This document shows, one piece after another, positions 43,815 to 51,659 of a stretch of DNA of 64,000 bases (positions are counted from its first letter, which is position 1; the number at the start of each line of letters is the position of its first letter). Under the pieces are notes generated by a model. The model had not been told where the DNA came from. It was given only the letters and a program-made list of their open reading frames with translations, and did no database searches. The stretch covers positions 124,001 to 188,000 of the forward strand of contig NZ_FNEI01000006.1 in assembly GCF_900099975.1 (NCBI RefSeq), given 5' to 3'. Both the position numbers and the translations under genes were made by a program. The stretch comes from Arthrobacter cupressi (GTDB lineage Bacteria; Actinomycetota; Actinomycetes; Actinomycetales; Micrococcaceae).

Positions 43815-45233
43815 TCAGGCGTTCAGCGGATAGGCACCCAGGGCGGACCGGAAGTCGTCGAGTGACCGGCGGTCGCCAGTTGAAGCCACGGCAGCGATAT
43901 AGCCGTCCGGCCGCACGAGAATCCAGCCGCCCATGCCGTCTTCCGGGCCGAGCAGGACGTACCCGCCACCGCGTAACGCTTCGTGCAAGGTGCCGCCGCG
44001 GACGACGACGTTGGGCATGCGCTGACCGGGCCGCGGCAGCCCGGCAACCTGGTGCCCGCGGGTGATCGGGCTGGACTCATAGCTGACGGTGAGCTGCGCA
44101 ATGCGCTGCGCCATCCTCCGTTGTACCTTCGGCAGCCGCACGAGCATCATCCGGGTGGACCGCTTCAGCGAGGACTTCTCCATCGCGAACCTGACCATGT
44201 TGTCACTGAAGGCGAGCACCTGCCGGGCCGCGGGACCGCGTTCGGACCCGTAGCTGTCGAGCAGCGGATCGGCTGCCTGCCCGCGGATGACATGGTCGAG
44301 TTTCCAGCCGAGATTCGCGGCGTCGTTGATGCCGAGGTTCATCCCCTGCGCACCGGTCGGTGCGTGGATGTGGGCCGCATCGCCGGCGAGGAACACCCTG
44401 CCGCGCCGGTAGGCGTCGGTCGAGCGGATCTGGCACCGGAAGCAGGTGAGTGTCTCGGGGTTGCGCAGCAGGATCCCGCCGGGACCGCGGGCATCGACGA
44501 GTGCTTGTACTTCTTCCAGCGTCGGTGGTTGCCCGCCGCGCCCCGGGACGGGAACCGAGACACGCCACAGCTTCTCATCGATCGGAATGAAGGCCACAGG
44601 CTGGCCGTCCACTCCCCAGAAGGTGTGCACCTGGTCTGCGGCGCCGTCCCAGTCGAGTTCCGTATCAGCCAGTAACCAGTCCCACGGGTAGGGCTGCCCG
44701 ACGAACGGGACGTCCAGGACGTTGCGGACCTTGCTGTGGGCGCCGTCGCAACCAACGAGGTAGCCGGCCCGGAGATATTGCTCGGTCCCGTCCGGACTGC
44801 GGGTCAGGGCAGTGACGCCATCGGCGCCCTGTTCGAAGTCAAGGAGTTCGATTCCTGATTCCACCGTGCCGCCAAGTTCCGCGAGCCTCTCCCGCAGGAG
44901 ATCCTCGGCCTTGTTCTGTGGCAGGCCCAGGATGAACTTGTATTCCGAATCGCAGTAGGACAGGTCGATGCCGAGATGGCGGCGGCCGCCAATGTAGACG
45001 CTGACTCCCCGCACGGGATGCCCGCGCGCCAGGAAGCGGCCGGCGATGCCCATCATGTCGAGCGTTTCAAGCGTGCGTGCCTGGAAGCCGATCGCTCGGC
45101 TCAGCTTCGGCAGGCCCGGGTCCCTGTCGATGACGCGCGTCCGTACTCCACGGGCGAGCAGGGTAATCGCAAGCGTGAGGCCGGTGGGACCGGCACCTAC
45201 AACCAGTACATCGCAGTCCGTTGTTGTGTTCAT
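43815..45233 (-). CDS. FAD-dependent aromatic monooxygenase
   Basis: This is a 472-residue class A flavoprotein hydroxylase (PheA/TetX-like, FAD_binding_3). It has the N-terminal loop DVLVVGAGPTGLTLAITLL, the DG-type motif GYLVGCDGAHSKVRN and the FAD segment GDAAHIHAPTGAQGMNLGINDA, followed by a thioredoxin-like C-terminal part. It would hydroxylate an aromatic or polyketide substrate with NAD(P)H and O2. The ATG at 45233 follows an AT-richer leader; a longer frame overlaps the regulator gene and was rejected. It is 45 bases downstream of the LuxR ATPase regulator and is its probable target. Confidence 0.88.
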   Translation of the reverse strand: MNTTTDCDVLVVGAGPTGLTLAITLLARGVRTRVIDRDPGLPKLSRAIGFQARTLETLDMMGIAGRFLARGHPVRGVSVYIGGRRHLGIDLSYCDSEYKFILGLPQNKAEDLLRERLAELGGTVESGIELLDFEQGADGVTALTRSPDGTEQYLRAGYLVGCDGAHSKVRNVLDVPFVGQPYPWDWLLADTELDWDGAADQVHTFWGVDGQPVAFIPIDEKLWRVSVPVPGRGGQPPTLEEVQALVDARGPGGILLRNPETLTCFRCQIRSTDAYRRGRVFLAGDAAHIHAPTGAQGMNLGINDAANLGWKLDHVIRGQAADPLLDSYGSERGPAARQVLAFSDNMVRFAMEKSSLKRSTRMMLVRLPKVQRRMAQRIAQLTVSYESSPITRGHQVAGLPRPGQRMPNVVVRGGTLHEALRGGGYVLLGPEDGMGGWILVRPDGYIAAVASTGDRRSLDDFRSALGAYPLNA

Positions 45234-45277
45234 GACCCAACAATGCGCGGGAAGCAGCAACCGCCACGTCCGTAGGA

Positions 45278-47494
45278 CTACGTATTCTCGGCGAGAAGTC
45301 CGTGCAAGTGGACCCATGCGGTGAGCTGGCTGCGCGTTTTGAAGCCGAGTTTCGTCAACGCCCGGTCGACGTGGGTCTCCACCGTGCGCACCGAGACGAA
45401 CAAGCGCTCCGAAATCTGCCGGTTCGTCAGGCCTGTGGCCACGAGCTGCGCCACCTCGGTTTCGCGCGCGGTCAGCGAATCACCCCAGGGCTTGTCCGAT
45501 GCTTCGGACAATGCGGCTGCCATTGCCGCGTCCAGGCCCATCGCCCGGCCTTCCGCCCGGATCAGTTCGGCCGAGGGACCGAGCCTGGCGCGTGCCGGGG
45601 CGAGGACCTCATCTGCATAGCGGCGTATCGGCTCCGGCTGTCGCACCTGGTTCACCCGCTCGAACTCGTCGCGGACGCCGAGGAGCCGCAGCGCCAGCCT
45701 CGGCCGGGAGGTCCTCACAGCAAGAACGGTGAGCGCGCCGAGCCCGATCGCGATACCAAACCGGTCCCCGCTCTCGAAGACCACGGGAATCCCTTCGGCC
45801 AGCGCCGCGCGACCGTCAGCAATCCTGCCGGTGCGCAGGCGCGCGATCCCCATCAGCTGCAGTGCCCGGGCGCGCATCGTTGTGAGGCCGAGCCGTTCGC
45901 AGTATTCGACGGCGAGTTCAAGGCGTGCGCAGGCAAGGTCAAGTTCGGCCGTGAACAGCCCGCCCGCCCCCTGCAGGAGCAAGGTTGCTGCGACGCCCTT
46001 CTCGTCGCCCGCTTCCTGGAAGATGGCCTGCGCGGCGGTGATGTTCTCCAGCCCGCGCGGGACTTCCGTGCCGGAAAGCAGTATTCGGCCGCGCGAAAAC
46101 AACGCGGTGCCTTCGCCTATGCGGTCGCCGATCGAGCGTGCGGCCGCAATGGCTTCGGTGTACAGCTCGTAGGTGGATTGGCGTTCGCCTTGGTCGGCCG
46201 CGAGCCAGCCCAGGCCGTTGCGCGCAGCTACCCGGTCCGGCGATTCTTCCGGGACAAGTTCAAGGGCACGTTCCAGCCGGCGCCGGCCCTCAGTGAAGTG
46301 CCCGCGAATGGACCAGAAGGCCGACAGCTTGGCTGCCATGTGCAGCGCTGCCGGAGGATCGTTCGTCTCGAACCAATCGAGGGCGGCGCGTATGTTGTCA
46401 TGGTCGAGGTCCAGCCCGGCCAGGAATTCGTTCGACTGCCAGATTGGTGGCCGGTCCAAGGGTTCAACGCGGGCGCTGAACAGTGCCGCATGGCCGGCGC
46501 GGATAGGGTCGGAATCCGGCAGTTCGACAAGTCGTTCCGCAGCAAATTCGCGGACCGTTTCCAGCATGGTGTAGCGCGGCAGGCCGGCCTGCGCCCGGAG
46601 CAGGTTCTGGTCAACCAACTCCGTGACCGCCTCGACGACGTCCCGTGCGCGGGAGACGGCTTCGAGCTCGCCCAACCCGGCCCCGCCCCGGAACGCGGAG
46701 AAGATGGCGAAAAGTCGTTGTGCCGCCGGGCTGAGCAGCTCGTAGCTCCACGCGATGGTCGAGCGCAGGGTTTGTTGGCGGTCCGGCAGGTCGCGGTTCC
46801 CATCCACCAGGAGCGAGAGGGAATGGTCCAGCCGGCTCAGCAGGCTTTGCGGGGGCAGGACCCGGACGCGGGCGGCAGCGAGCTCGATGGCCAGCGGCAG
46901 GCCGTCAAGCCTGCGCACGATGCCGGTCACGGCCGCCTGGTTCGATTCGTCGAGCACGAAATCCGGCGCTTGGGCTTGCGCCCTCGCGGCGAAGAGGTGA
47001 ACGCCGTCCGATTCAGGCGGCAGCGGCGGGACGGGGAACGACTGCTCGCCGGAGATGCGCAGCGGTGCGCGGCTGGTGACGATGAGCCGTGAGTCCCCGC
47101 CGCCGCCCAGGAGATCGGCAACCATGCCGGCCCCGCCAAGCAGGTGCTCGAAGTTGTCGAGCACCAGCAATAGTGTCCGGCCGCCGAGGTAATCGGCAAG
47201 ATGTTCGGTCAGCGGACGGCCGCGGGAATCCTGCAGGCCAAGCCGCTGCGCAATCGTCGACGGCAGCAGCGCGGGGTCCCGGATCGGTGCGAGCGGAACG
47301 AACGTGACGCCGTCGGGATAGTTCTCGTGTAACTGCCAGGCGAGCTCGATGCTCAGGCGCGTCTTGCCGCTGCCGCCCGGACCGGTCAGCGTGACGAGCC
47401 GGTGCTCTCCAAGCAGCCGGGCAAGCGATGTGATCGCGTCCCCGCGGCCGATGAAGCTGCTGATGGGGCGCGGTATCCGGACACTGCTGCGCAT
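45278..47494 (-). CDS. Large ATP-binding LuxR family (LAL-like) transcriptional regulator
   Basis: This is a 738-residue regulator: NB-ARC/AAA ATPase with Walker A GPGGSGKT (38-45) and Walker B LLLVLDNFEHLL near residue 110, a central tetratricopeptide-like helical region (about 370-640), and a C-terminal LuxR HTH (LTARETEVAQLVATGLTNRQ onward, 676-735). Such proteins act as ATP-dependent activators sensing small molecules. It precedes the FAD monooxygenase on the same strand and probably activates it. The signal is unknown. Confidence 0.9.
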   Translation of the reverse strand: MRSSVRIPRPISSFIGRGDAITSLARLLGEHRLVTLTGPGGSGKTRLSIELAWQLHENYPDGVTFVPLAPIRDPALLPSTIAQRLGLQDSRGRPLTEHLADYLGGRTLLLVLDNFEHLLGGAGMVADLLGGGGDSRLIVTSRAPLRISGEQSFPVPPLPPESDGVHLFAARAQAQAPDFVLDESNQAAVTGIVRRLDGLPLAIELAAARVRVLPPQSLLSRLDHSLSLLVDGNRDLPDRQQTLRSTIAWSYELLSPAAQRLFAIFSAFRGGAGLGELEAVSRARDVVEAVTELVDQNLLRAQAGLPRYTMLETVREFAAERLVELPDSDPIRAGHAALFSARVEPLDRPPIWQSNEFLAGLDLDHDNIRAALDWFETNDPPAALHMAAKLSAFWSIRGHFTEGRRRLERALELVPEESPDRVAARNGLGWLAADQGERQSTYELYTEAIAAARSIGDRIGEGTALFSRGRILLSGTEVPRGLENITAAQAIFQEAGDEKGVAATLLLQGAGGLFTAELDLACARLELAVEYCERLGLTTMRARALQLMGIARLRTGRIADGRAALAEGIPVVFESGDRFGIAIGLGALTVLAVRTSRPRLALRLLGVRDEFERVNQVRQPEPIRRYADEVLAPARARLGPSAELIRAEGRAMGLDAAMAAALSEASDKPWGDSLTARETEVAQLVATGLTNRQISERLFVSVRTVETHVDRALTKLGFKTRSQLTAWVHLHGLLAENT

Positions 47495-47564
47495 GCCGTC
47501 CTCCGACCCTTGACGCTCACAACGTTACCGCCGTTCAGGCATTCAGCGAACGGAACTGTGCGCC

Positions 47565-48839
47565 TTAGACCTGTGCCCGCATCCCGTGGCTGTGCGCCAG
47601 TGCAATCGCCTCTGTGCGCGAGCTCACCCCCAGCTTCCGGAAAATATTCCGCAGGTGGAATTTAACGGTGTTCTCGCTGATGAACAGCTGCCCTGAAATG
47701 GCGCGGTTGCGCTGCCCGGCGGCCAGGAGCTGGAGCACCTCCAGTTCGCGTTCCGCCAAGCCCCAGCCGACGGCGTCGGCCACGGGAGCGGACGGCGGGT
47801 CCAGCGGCAGGGTCACCTGTACGTCGGCACCCCAGCCTGCCATGACCTCCACGCTCATCCGGCCCTTCAGCGCGGCCACCCTCGCGTTGAGCCGGGCGAT
47901 GTTGGGCGAGTCCGCGGAAAGCTCGCCCTGGCCGTCGTCGCGCACGTTGATGAGCAGATTCGCGCCATCGCAGTCCCACTGGGCGCGCACCCGGCGTACC
48001 TCCGGCTGTTCCACGATGGCCAGCACCAGGCCGCGCACGATCGCCCGCGCCGCGTGGGCCACCTCGCCCGGCAACGCGCGTCCGTTCACCGGCGGCTCGA
48101 TGAACTGCACGTCGATCCCGCTGAAATGCATCAGCGGGCGCAGGTCCTCGCGGAGCCGTTCGAAGGCCGTGGCCACCGGTTCCTCCACGAGGTCCGTGGT
48201 GCGGTCGCTGACCGTGCGCAGCTCCACGAGCGCCTTCACCGCGAGGTCGGTGACGTTCCGCCGTGCCGCGCGGTCGTCCAGGCTCTGCGACCGCAGCGCG
48301 GCCAAGAGGGTTTCCAGCGTGGTCGAGTGCCGGTCCACGAGTTCGGCGGTGACCCGTAGCCGCTCGGCGGAGGCGGCCCGGGATTCCAGCAAGTACGACG
48401 GCGGCGCGTCAGCCACCTTTTCCTTGATTCGCAGGGCCGCGAGCCCCCACAGGTAGCCGAGCATCCGAAGCGCCTCCGCGCGCTCCTCCGGCTCCGATGG
48501 GAGCTGCGGGGAGGTCAGGGTGAGCAGGGCGTTGGTCTCCGAGGGAAGGGCAAGGACCGGGTGCTCCGCGCCGGCAATCGTCGCGGCGCCTTCCCAGTGC
48601 CCGTGTTCCGGCACGCGTGCGCGCAGCTGGTCCAGTTCGGGCACGGAGACGCTGCTGATGATGGCCTCGGCGCCCGCCTTCTTCTGGGGCCTGCCCGTGC
48701 AGTCCTCGGTGAAGATGATGAGAGCGCTGTTGCCCACATAGGGCAGGACGGCCTCGCGCAGCCGTTCCGCGATGCTCATGAGCGGGGCGTTGACAAGGGC
48801 CGCGACGGCATCAAGCAGGGCATTCTGCGCTGAAGTCAT
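47565..48839 (-). CDS. GAF/kinase-like LuxR regulator, divergent from hxlBA
   Basis: This is a 424-residue protein. The first ~170 residues look like a GAF sensory domain. A helical dimerisation segment follows, then a histidine-kinase-type ATPase-like region (NLLINVRDDGQGELSADSP resembles the G-box), and a C-terminal LuxR HTH (LAERELEVLQLLAAGQRNRAISGQLFISENTVKFHL, 355-420). It joins sensor and DNA-binding parts in one chain, without a receiver domain. It is divergent from the ribulose-monophosphate genes, whose upstream region holds two copies of CTACCCG-type dyads. A formaldehyde or methyl-stress sensor is plausible. Confidence 0.8.
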   Translation of the reverse strand: MTSAQNALLDAVAALVNAPLMSIAERLREAVLPYVGNSALIIFTEDCTGRPQKKAGAEAIISSVSVPELDQLRARVPEHGHWEGAATIAGAEHPVLALPSETNALLTLTSPQLPSEPEERAEALRMLGYLWGLAALRIKEKVADAPPSYLLESRAASAERLRVTAELVDRHSTTLETLLAALRSQSLDDRAARRNVTDLAVKALVELRTVSDRTTDLVEEPVATAFERLREDLRPLMHFSGIDVQFIEPPVNGRALPGEVAHAARAIVRGLVLAIVEQPEVRRVRAQWDCDGANLLINVRDDGQGELSADSPNIARLNARVAALKGRMSVEVMAGWGADVQVTLPLDPPSAPVADAVGWGLAERELEVLQLLAAGQRNRAISGQLFISENTVKFHLRNIFRKLGVSSRTEAIALAHSHGMRAQV

Positions 48840-48871
48840 TCGGCAACGATATCGCGTCCAGAGCCCCGCGC

Positions 48872-48887
48872 CTACCCGATCGGGTAG
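48872..48887. promoter_or_regulatory. Perfect palindrome, operator site 1 of the hxl promoter
   Basis: CTACCCGATCGGGTAG is a perfect 16-base palindrome, 33 bases upstream of the regulator start and 93 bases from hxlB. LuxR-type HTH dimers commonly bind such dyads. Confidence 0.65.
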
Positions 48888-48925
48888 CCAACACTGCCCA
48901 TCATTGCTGTTCTGCCTACCCGTTC

Positions 48926-48941
48926 AGGGACGGACGATGGA
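48926..48941. promoter_or_regulatory. Imperfect copy, operator site 2 of the hxl promoter
   Basis: CTACCCGTTCAGGGAC matches the left half of site 1 exactly and the right half partly. Its centre is 54 bases (about five helical turns) from that of site 1, so both dyads would face the same side of the DNA. Confidence 0.55.
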
Positions 48942-48979
48942 TCTACGAAGTCGTCCAGAGCAGAACAAGGAGGCACGGC

Positions 48980-49585
48980 ATGACCCTCACCGCAGAGGCA
49001 GTCCCCGCCGTTTCCGAGGCAGAAGGATTCGAGAGGATCCTGGCCAACCTTTCCCTGGTGCAGAGCGAGATCTCCGGGGCGGTGGCTGAAATCAACCCGG
49101 CCCAGCTTGCATTGCTCGCCGGGGAACTGCGCGGCGCGGGGCGCGTGTTCGTTGCCGGGGCAGGCCGCAGCGGCCTGGTCCTGCGAATGGCCGCCATGCG
49201 CCTGATGCATCTCGGCCTCGAGGTCCACATCGCCGGCGACACCACCACCCCGGCTATCCGTTCGGGCGATGTCCTGCTGTTGGCTTCGGGCTCGGGCACC
49301 ACCTCCGGCGTGGTCCGGGCCGCGCAGACCGGCTCCAAAGCCGGCGCCCGCCTGGCCGTGTACACCGCGAACCCGGCGTCCCCGCTCGCGGAGCTGGCCG
49401 ACGTCGTGGTCACCATTCCCGCCGCGCAGAAAACGGACCACGGTTCCAAGCTCTCGGCGCAGTACTCCGGAAGCCTCTTCGAGCAGGCGCTCTTCCTGGC
49501 CTCCGAAGCTGTCTTCCAGACCCTCTGGGACCACGATGAGACCCCCGCCGAGGAACTCTGGCTCCGGCACGCGAACCTCGAGTAA
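48980..49585 (+). CDS. hxlB: 6-phospho-3-hexuloisomerase
   Basis: This is a 201-residue SIS-domain isomerase. The phosphosugar-binding signature is in VFVAGAGRSGLVLRMAAMRLMHLG, and TSGVVRAAQTGSKAGARLAVYT follows. It converts D-arabino-3-hexulose 6-phosphate, made by HxlA, to fructose 6-phosphate in the ribulose monophosphate pathway of formaldehyde fixation or detoxification. AAGGAGG precedes the ATG. The hxlA gene follows 50 bases later, which makes the assignment reliable. Confidence 0.92.
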   Translation: MTLTAEAVPAVSEAEGFERILANLSLVQSEISGAVAEINPAQLALLAGELRGAGRVFVAGAGRSGLVLRMAAMRLMHLGLEVHIAGDTTTPAIRSGDVLLLASGSGTTSGVVRAAQTGSKAGARLAVYTANPASPLAELADVVVTIPAAQKTDHGSKLSAQYSGSLFEQALFLASEAVFQTLWDHDETPAEELWLRHANLE

Positions 49586-49635
49586 GCCCGGACCCCGTCC
49601 CGCTCCCGATTCCCGCAACTAGAAAAGAGACACCC

Positions 49636-50259
49636 ATGAAGCTGCAAGTCGCCATCGACGTCCTCTCCACCGAGGCTGCCCTCGAACTCGCCGGCAAGGT
49701 TGCCGAGTACGTGGACATCATCGAGCTTGGCACCCCGCTGGTGAAGAGCGAAGGCCTCGCCGCCATCACGGCCGTCAAGGAAGCCCACCCGGACAAGATT
49801 GTCTTCGCCGACCTGAAGACCATGGACGCCGGCGAACTCGAAGCCGACATCGCCTTCAAGGCCGGCGCTGACCTGGTGACCGTGCTCGGTGCCGCAGACG
49901 ACTCCACCATCGCCGGTGCCGTCAAGGCTGCCAAGGAGCACAACAAGGGTGTTGTGGTGGACCTGATCGGCATCGAGGACAAGGTGACACGCGCCAAGGA
50001 AGTCCGCGCGCTGGGTGCGAAGTTCGTGGAGATGCATGCCGGCCTGGACGAGCAGGCCAAGCCGGGCTATGACCTGAGCGTGCTGCTGAACGCCGGCGAA
50101 GAGGCCCGCGTGCCGTTCTCCGTGGCCGGTGGCGTGAACCTGTCCACCATTGCTGCCGTGCAGCGTTCCGGTGCTGATGTCGCCGTCGCCGGCGGCGCCA
50201 TCTACGGGGCCGACGACCCGGCCGTTGCCGCGAAGGAACTGCGCGCCGCGATCATCTAG
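49636..50259 (+). CDS. hxlA: 3-hexulose-6-phosphate synthase
   Basis: This is a 207-residue TIM-barrel enzyme of the OMP-decarboxylase suprafamily. IDVLSTEAALELAGKVAEYV, DIIELGTPLVKSEGL and FADLKTMDAGE carry the conserved acidic/Lys catalytic set; the phosphate loop is VAGGVNLST and AVAGGAIYG. It condenses formaldehyde with ribulose 5-phosphate. Downstream of hxlB it gives a complete detoxification module. A strong hairpin follows at 50283. Confidence 0.94.
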   Translation: MKLQVAIDVLSTEAALELAGKVAEYVDIIELGTPLVKSEGLAAITAVKEAHPDKIVFADLKTMDAGELEADIAFKAGADLVTVLGAADDSTIAGAVKAAKEHNKGVVVDLIGIEDKVTRAKEVRALGAKFVEMHAGLDEQAKPGYDLSVLLNAGEEARVPFSVAGGVNLSTIAAVQRSGADVAVAGGAIYGADDPAVAAKELRAAII

Positions 50260-50282
50260 CGGACGCGCGTCCAGCGCGAGCC

Positions 50283-50309
50283 CCCACGAGGCCGATGAGG
50301 CCTCGTGGG
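50283..50309 (+). terminator. Terminator after hxlA
   Basis: Perfect 11-base arms CCCACGAGGCC and GGCCTCGTGGG around GATGA. The hairpin has no poly-U tail, as is common in actinobacteria. Confidence 0.75.
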
Positions 50310-50318
50310 CAACAAGAC

Positions 50319-50395
50319 ACAGCGGCGGTGCGTTCCTGCCGGGACGGCGGACAGGACTCCATGTCCCGGCAGGACTGGGTGCGCACCGCCGCTGT
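50319..50395. repeat. 77-base two-tier palindromic element
   Basis: Perfect outer arms ACAGCGGCGGTGCG and CGCACCGCCGCTGT (14 bases) enclose perfect inner arms CCTGCCGGGAC and GTCCCGGCAGG (11 bases) with an asymmetric internal loop. It lies in a 260-base gap after hxlA that otherwise holds only the terminator and a promoter region before 50520. It may be a small repeat or structured RNA; no coding potential was found. Confidence 0.65.
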
Positions 50396-50519
50396 ATTTC
50401 CTTGCTGAGAAGCACCGGGAGATTAAGCTCACCGGAAACTCACATCTGGATTCCAACTACCGTTCAACTCAGGCCCTTAGGCTGGCCTCATATCTGAGAG
50501 CTCACTTCAGGGGGACATC

Positions 50520-50768
50520 ATGGCCAAGCGAAAGATTAGCGGCCTTTACGAAGCGCCGATCCGCCGCGCGGAGCCGGCCGAGCACTGGAAGCAGCTGCGC
50601 CAGGGCGACCGCGTCAGCGTCAAGCTCGCGCCCGGTTACGAGGACCGGGGTTCCGTGGACGCCGTGTCCGGCGACCACAGCATTGTGTGGGTGAACCTCG
50701 ACGGCGGCCGCGGCCGCACGCTGGTGCACTGCGCCGACGGCGTGGAGATCGTCCGCCAGGAAAGCTGA
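50520..50768 (+). CDS. Small basic hypothetical protein
   Basis: This is an 82-residue soluble protein with no family I can name. It is basic at the N-terminus (MAKRKISGLYEAP) and seems to form a small beta barrel: GDRVSVKLAPGYEDRGSVDAVSGDHSIVWVNLDGGRGRTLVHCADG looks like an SH3/KOW-like fold. The upstream AGGGGGACATC provides a ribosome site. The codon use is that of expressed genes here. It lies 16 bases before the phosphodiesterase gene and might be transcribed with it. Confidence 0.72.
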   Translation: MAKRKISGLYEAPIRRAEPAEHWKQLRQGDRVSVKLAPGYEDRGSVDAVSGDHSIVWVNLDGGRGRTLVHCADGVEIVRQES

Positions 50769-50784
50769 GCGTTACGCTACCCGG

Positions 50785-51579
50785 GTGAGCCAGCCGCTGC
50801 CCTATTTCCTGCGACCCGACGGCGCCAGCCGCCCCCTTGCCCTGGCCCACCGCGGCTTTTCGCGTGAGGGACTTGAGAATTCCGCCGCAGCCTTCCGCGC
50901 CGCCGTCGGGCTCGGCCTCACGCACCTTGAAACGGATGCCCGTGCCACCGCGGACGGCACGGTGCTGCTGTTCCACGACGAAACGCTGGACCGCGTGACT
51001 GACTCCCGCGGACGGATCAGCGGGCTGAGCGCGGATGAGGTGTCCAGGGCAAGGATCGGCGGGCGCGAAGCCATCCCGCTGCTCGAGGACACCCTGCGCG
51101 AATTCCCGGACGCCCGGCTGAACATCGACGTCAAGGACCGGCACACCGCAGCACCCCTGGCAGCGGTGATCGAGCGCTGCGCCGCGCATGACCGCGTGCT
51201 CATCACCAGCTTCTCGGACCGCCGCCGCCGGGCGGTGCTGAAGCGGCTCAGCCGTCGCACGGCGTCGTCGGCCGGGATCGTCTGCACCGCGGTGTTCACG
51301 CTGGCCGGGCCGCTGCTTCCGGAGCGCTGGCTCGCCTGGATCCTGCGCGACGTCGACGCCCTCCAGGTCCCGGTCCGTTACGGTCCGCTGGAACTGGTGA
51401 CTCCCCGATTCCTGGCCAGGGCCCGCCGGCTCGGGCTGCAGGTGCACGTGTGGACCGTCAACGATCCGGCGGAAATGGAGCGGCTGCTGGACCTCGGACA
51501 TGGGGGCGTGGACGGAATCGTCACCGACAGGGCCGATCTCCTGAAGAAAGTCCTCGAAAATCGGGGCCAGTGGTGGTGA
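50785..51579 (+). CDS. Glycerophosphodiester phosphodiesterase
   Basis: This is a 264-residue GDPD TIM-barrel enzyme with catalytic His22 and Arg23 in AHRGFSREGLENS, metal ligands Glu49 and Asp51 in THLETDARATADG, and second catalytic His64 in LLFHDETLDRVT. The family hydrolyses glycerophosphodiesters to glycerol 3-phosphate and an alcohol with a divalent metal. No signal peptide is seen, so it is cytoplasmic. The start is a GTG, 16 bases after the small protein gene. Confidence 0.9.
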   Translation: MSQPLPYFLRPDGASRPLALAHRGFSREGLENSAAAFRAAVGLGLTHLETDARATADGTVLLFHDETLDRVTDSRGRISGLSADEVSRARIGGREAIPLLEDTLREFPDARLNIDVKDRHTAAPLAAVIERCAAHDRVLITSFSDRRRRAVLKRLSRRTASSAGIVCTAVFTLAGPLLPERWLAWILRDVDALQVPVRYGPLELVTPRFLARARRLGLQVHVWTVNDPAEMERLLDLGHGGVDGIVTDRADLLKKVLENRGQWW

Positions 51580-51628
51580 AGTGACGCCCGTGGTTGGAGT
51601 GGTGACGCCGGGCGAAACTCAAGTGAAG

Positions 51629-51652
51629 TTAGCTAAGGCTAGCCTATAAAAT
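51629..51652 (+). promoter_or_regulatory. DtxR/IdeR-type iron box overlapping a leaderless promoter
   Basis: The 19-base element TTAGCTAAGGCTAGCCTAT (51629-51647) matches the DtxR consensus TTAGGTTAGGCTAACCTAA at 15 of 19 positions and overlaps a -10-like TATAAAAT (51645-51652). Transcription would start near 51659, right at the GTG codon of the next gene. Iron-loaded DtxR should block the promoter, so expression rises in iron starvation. Confidence 0.7.
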
Positions 51653-51659
51653 TTGCCGG

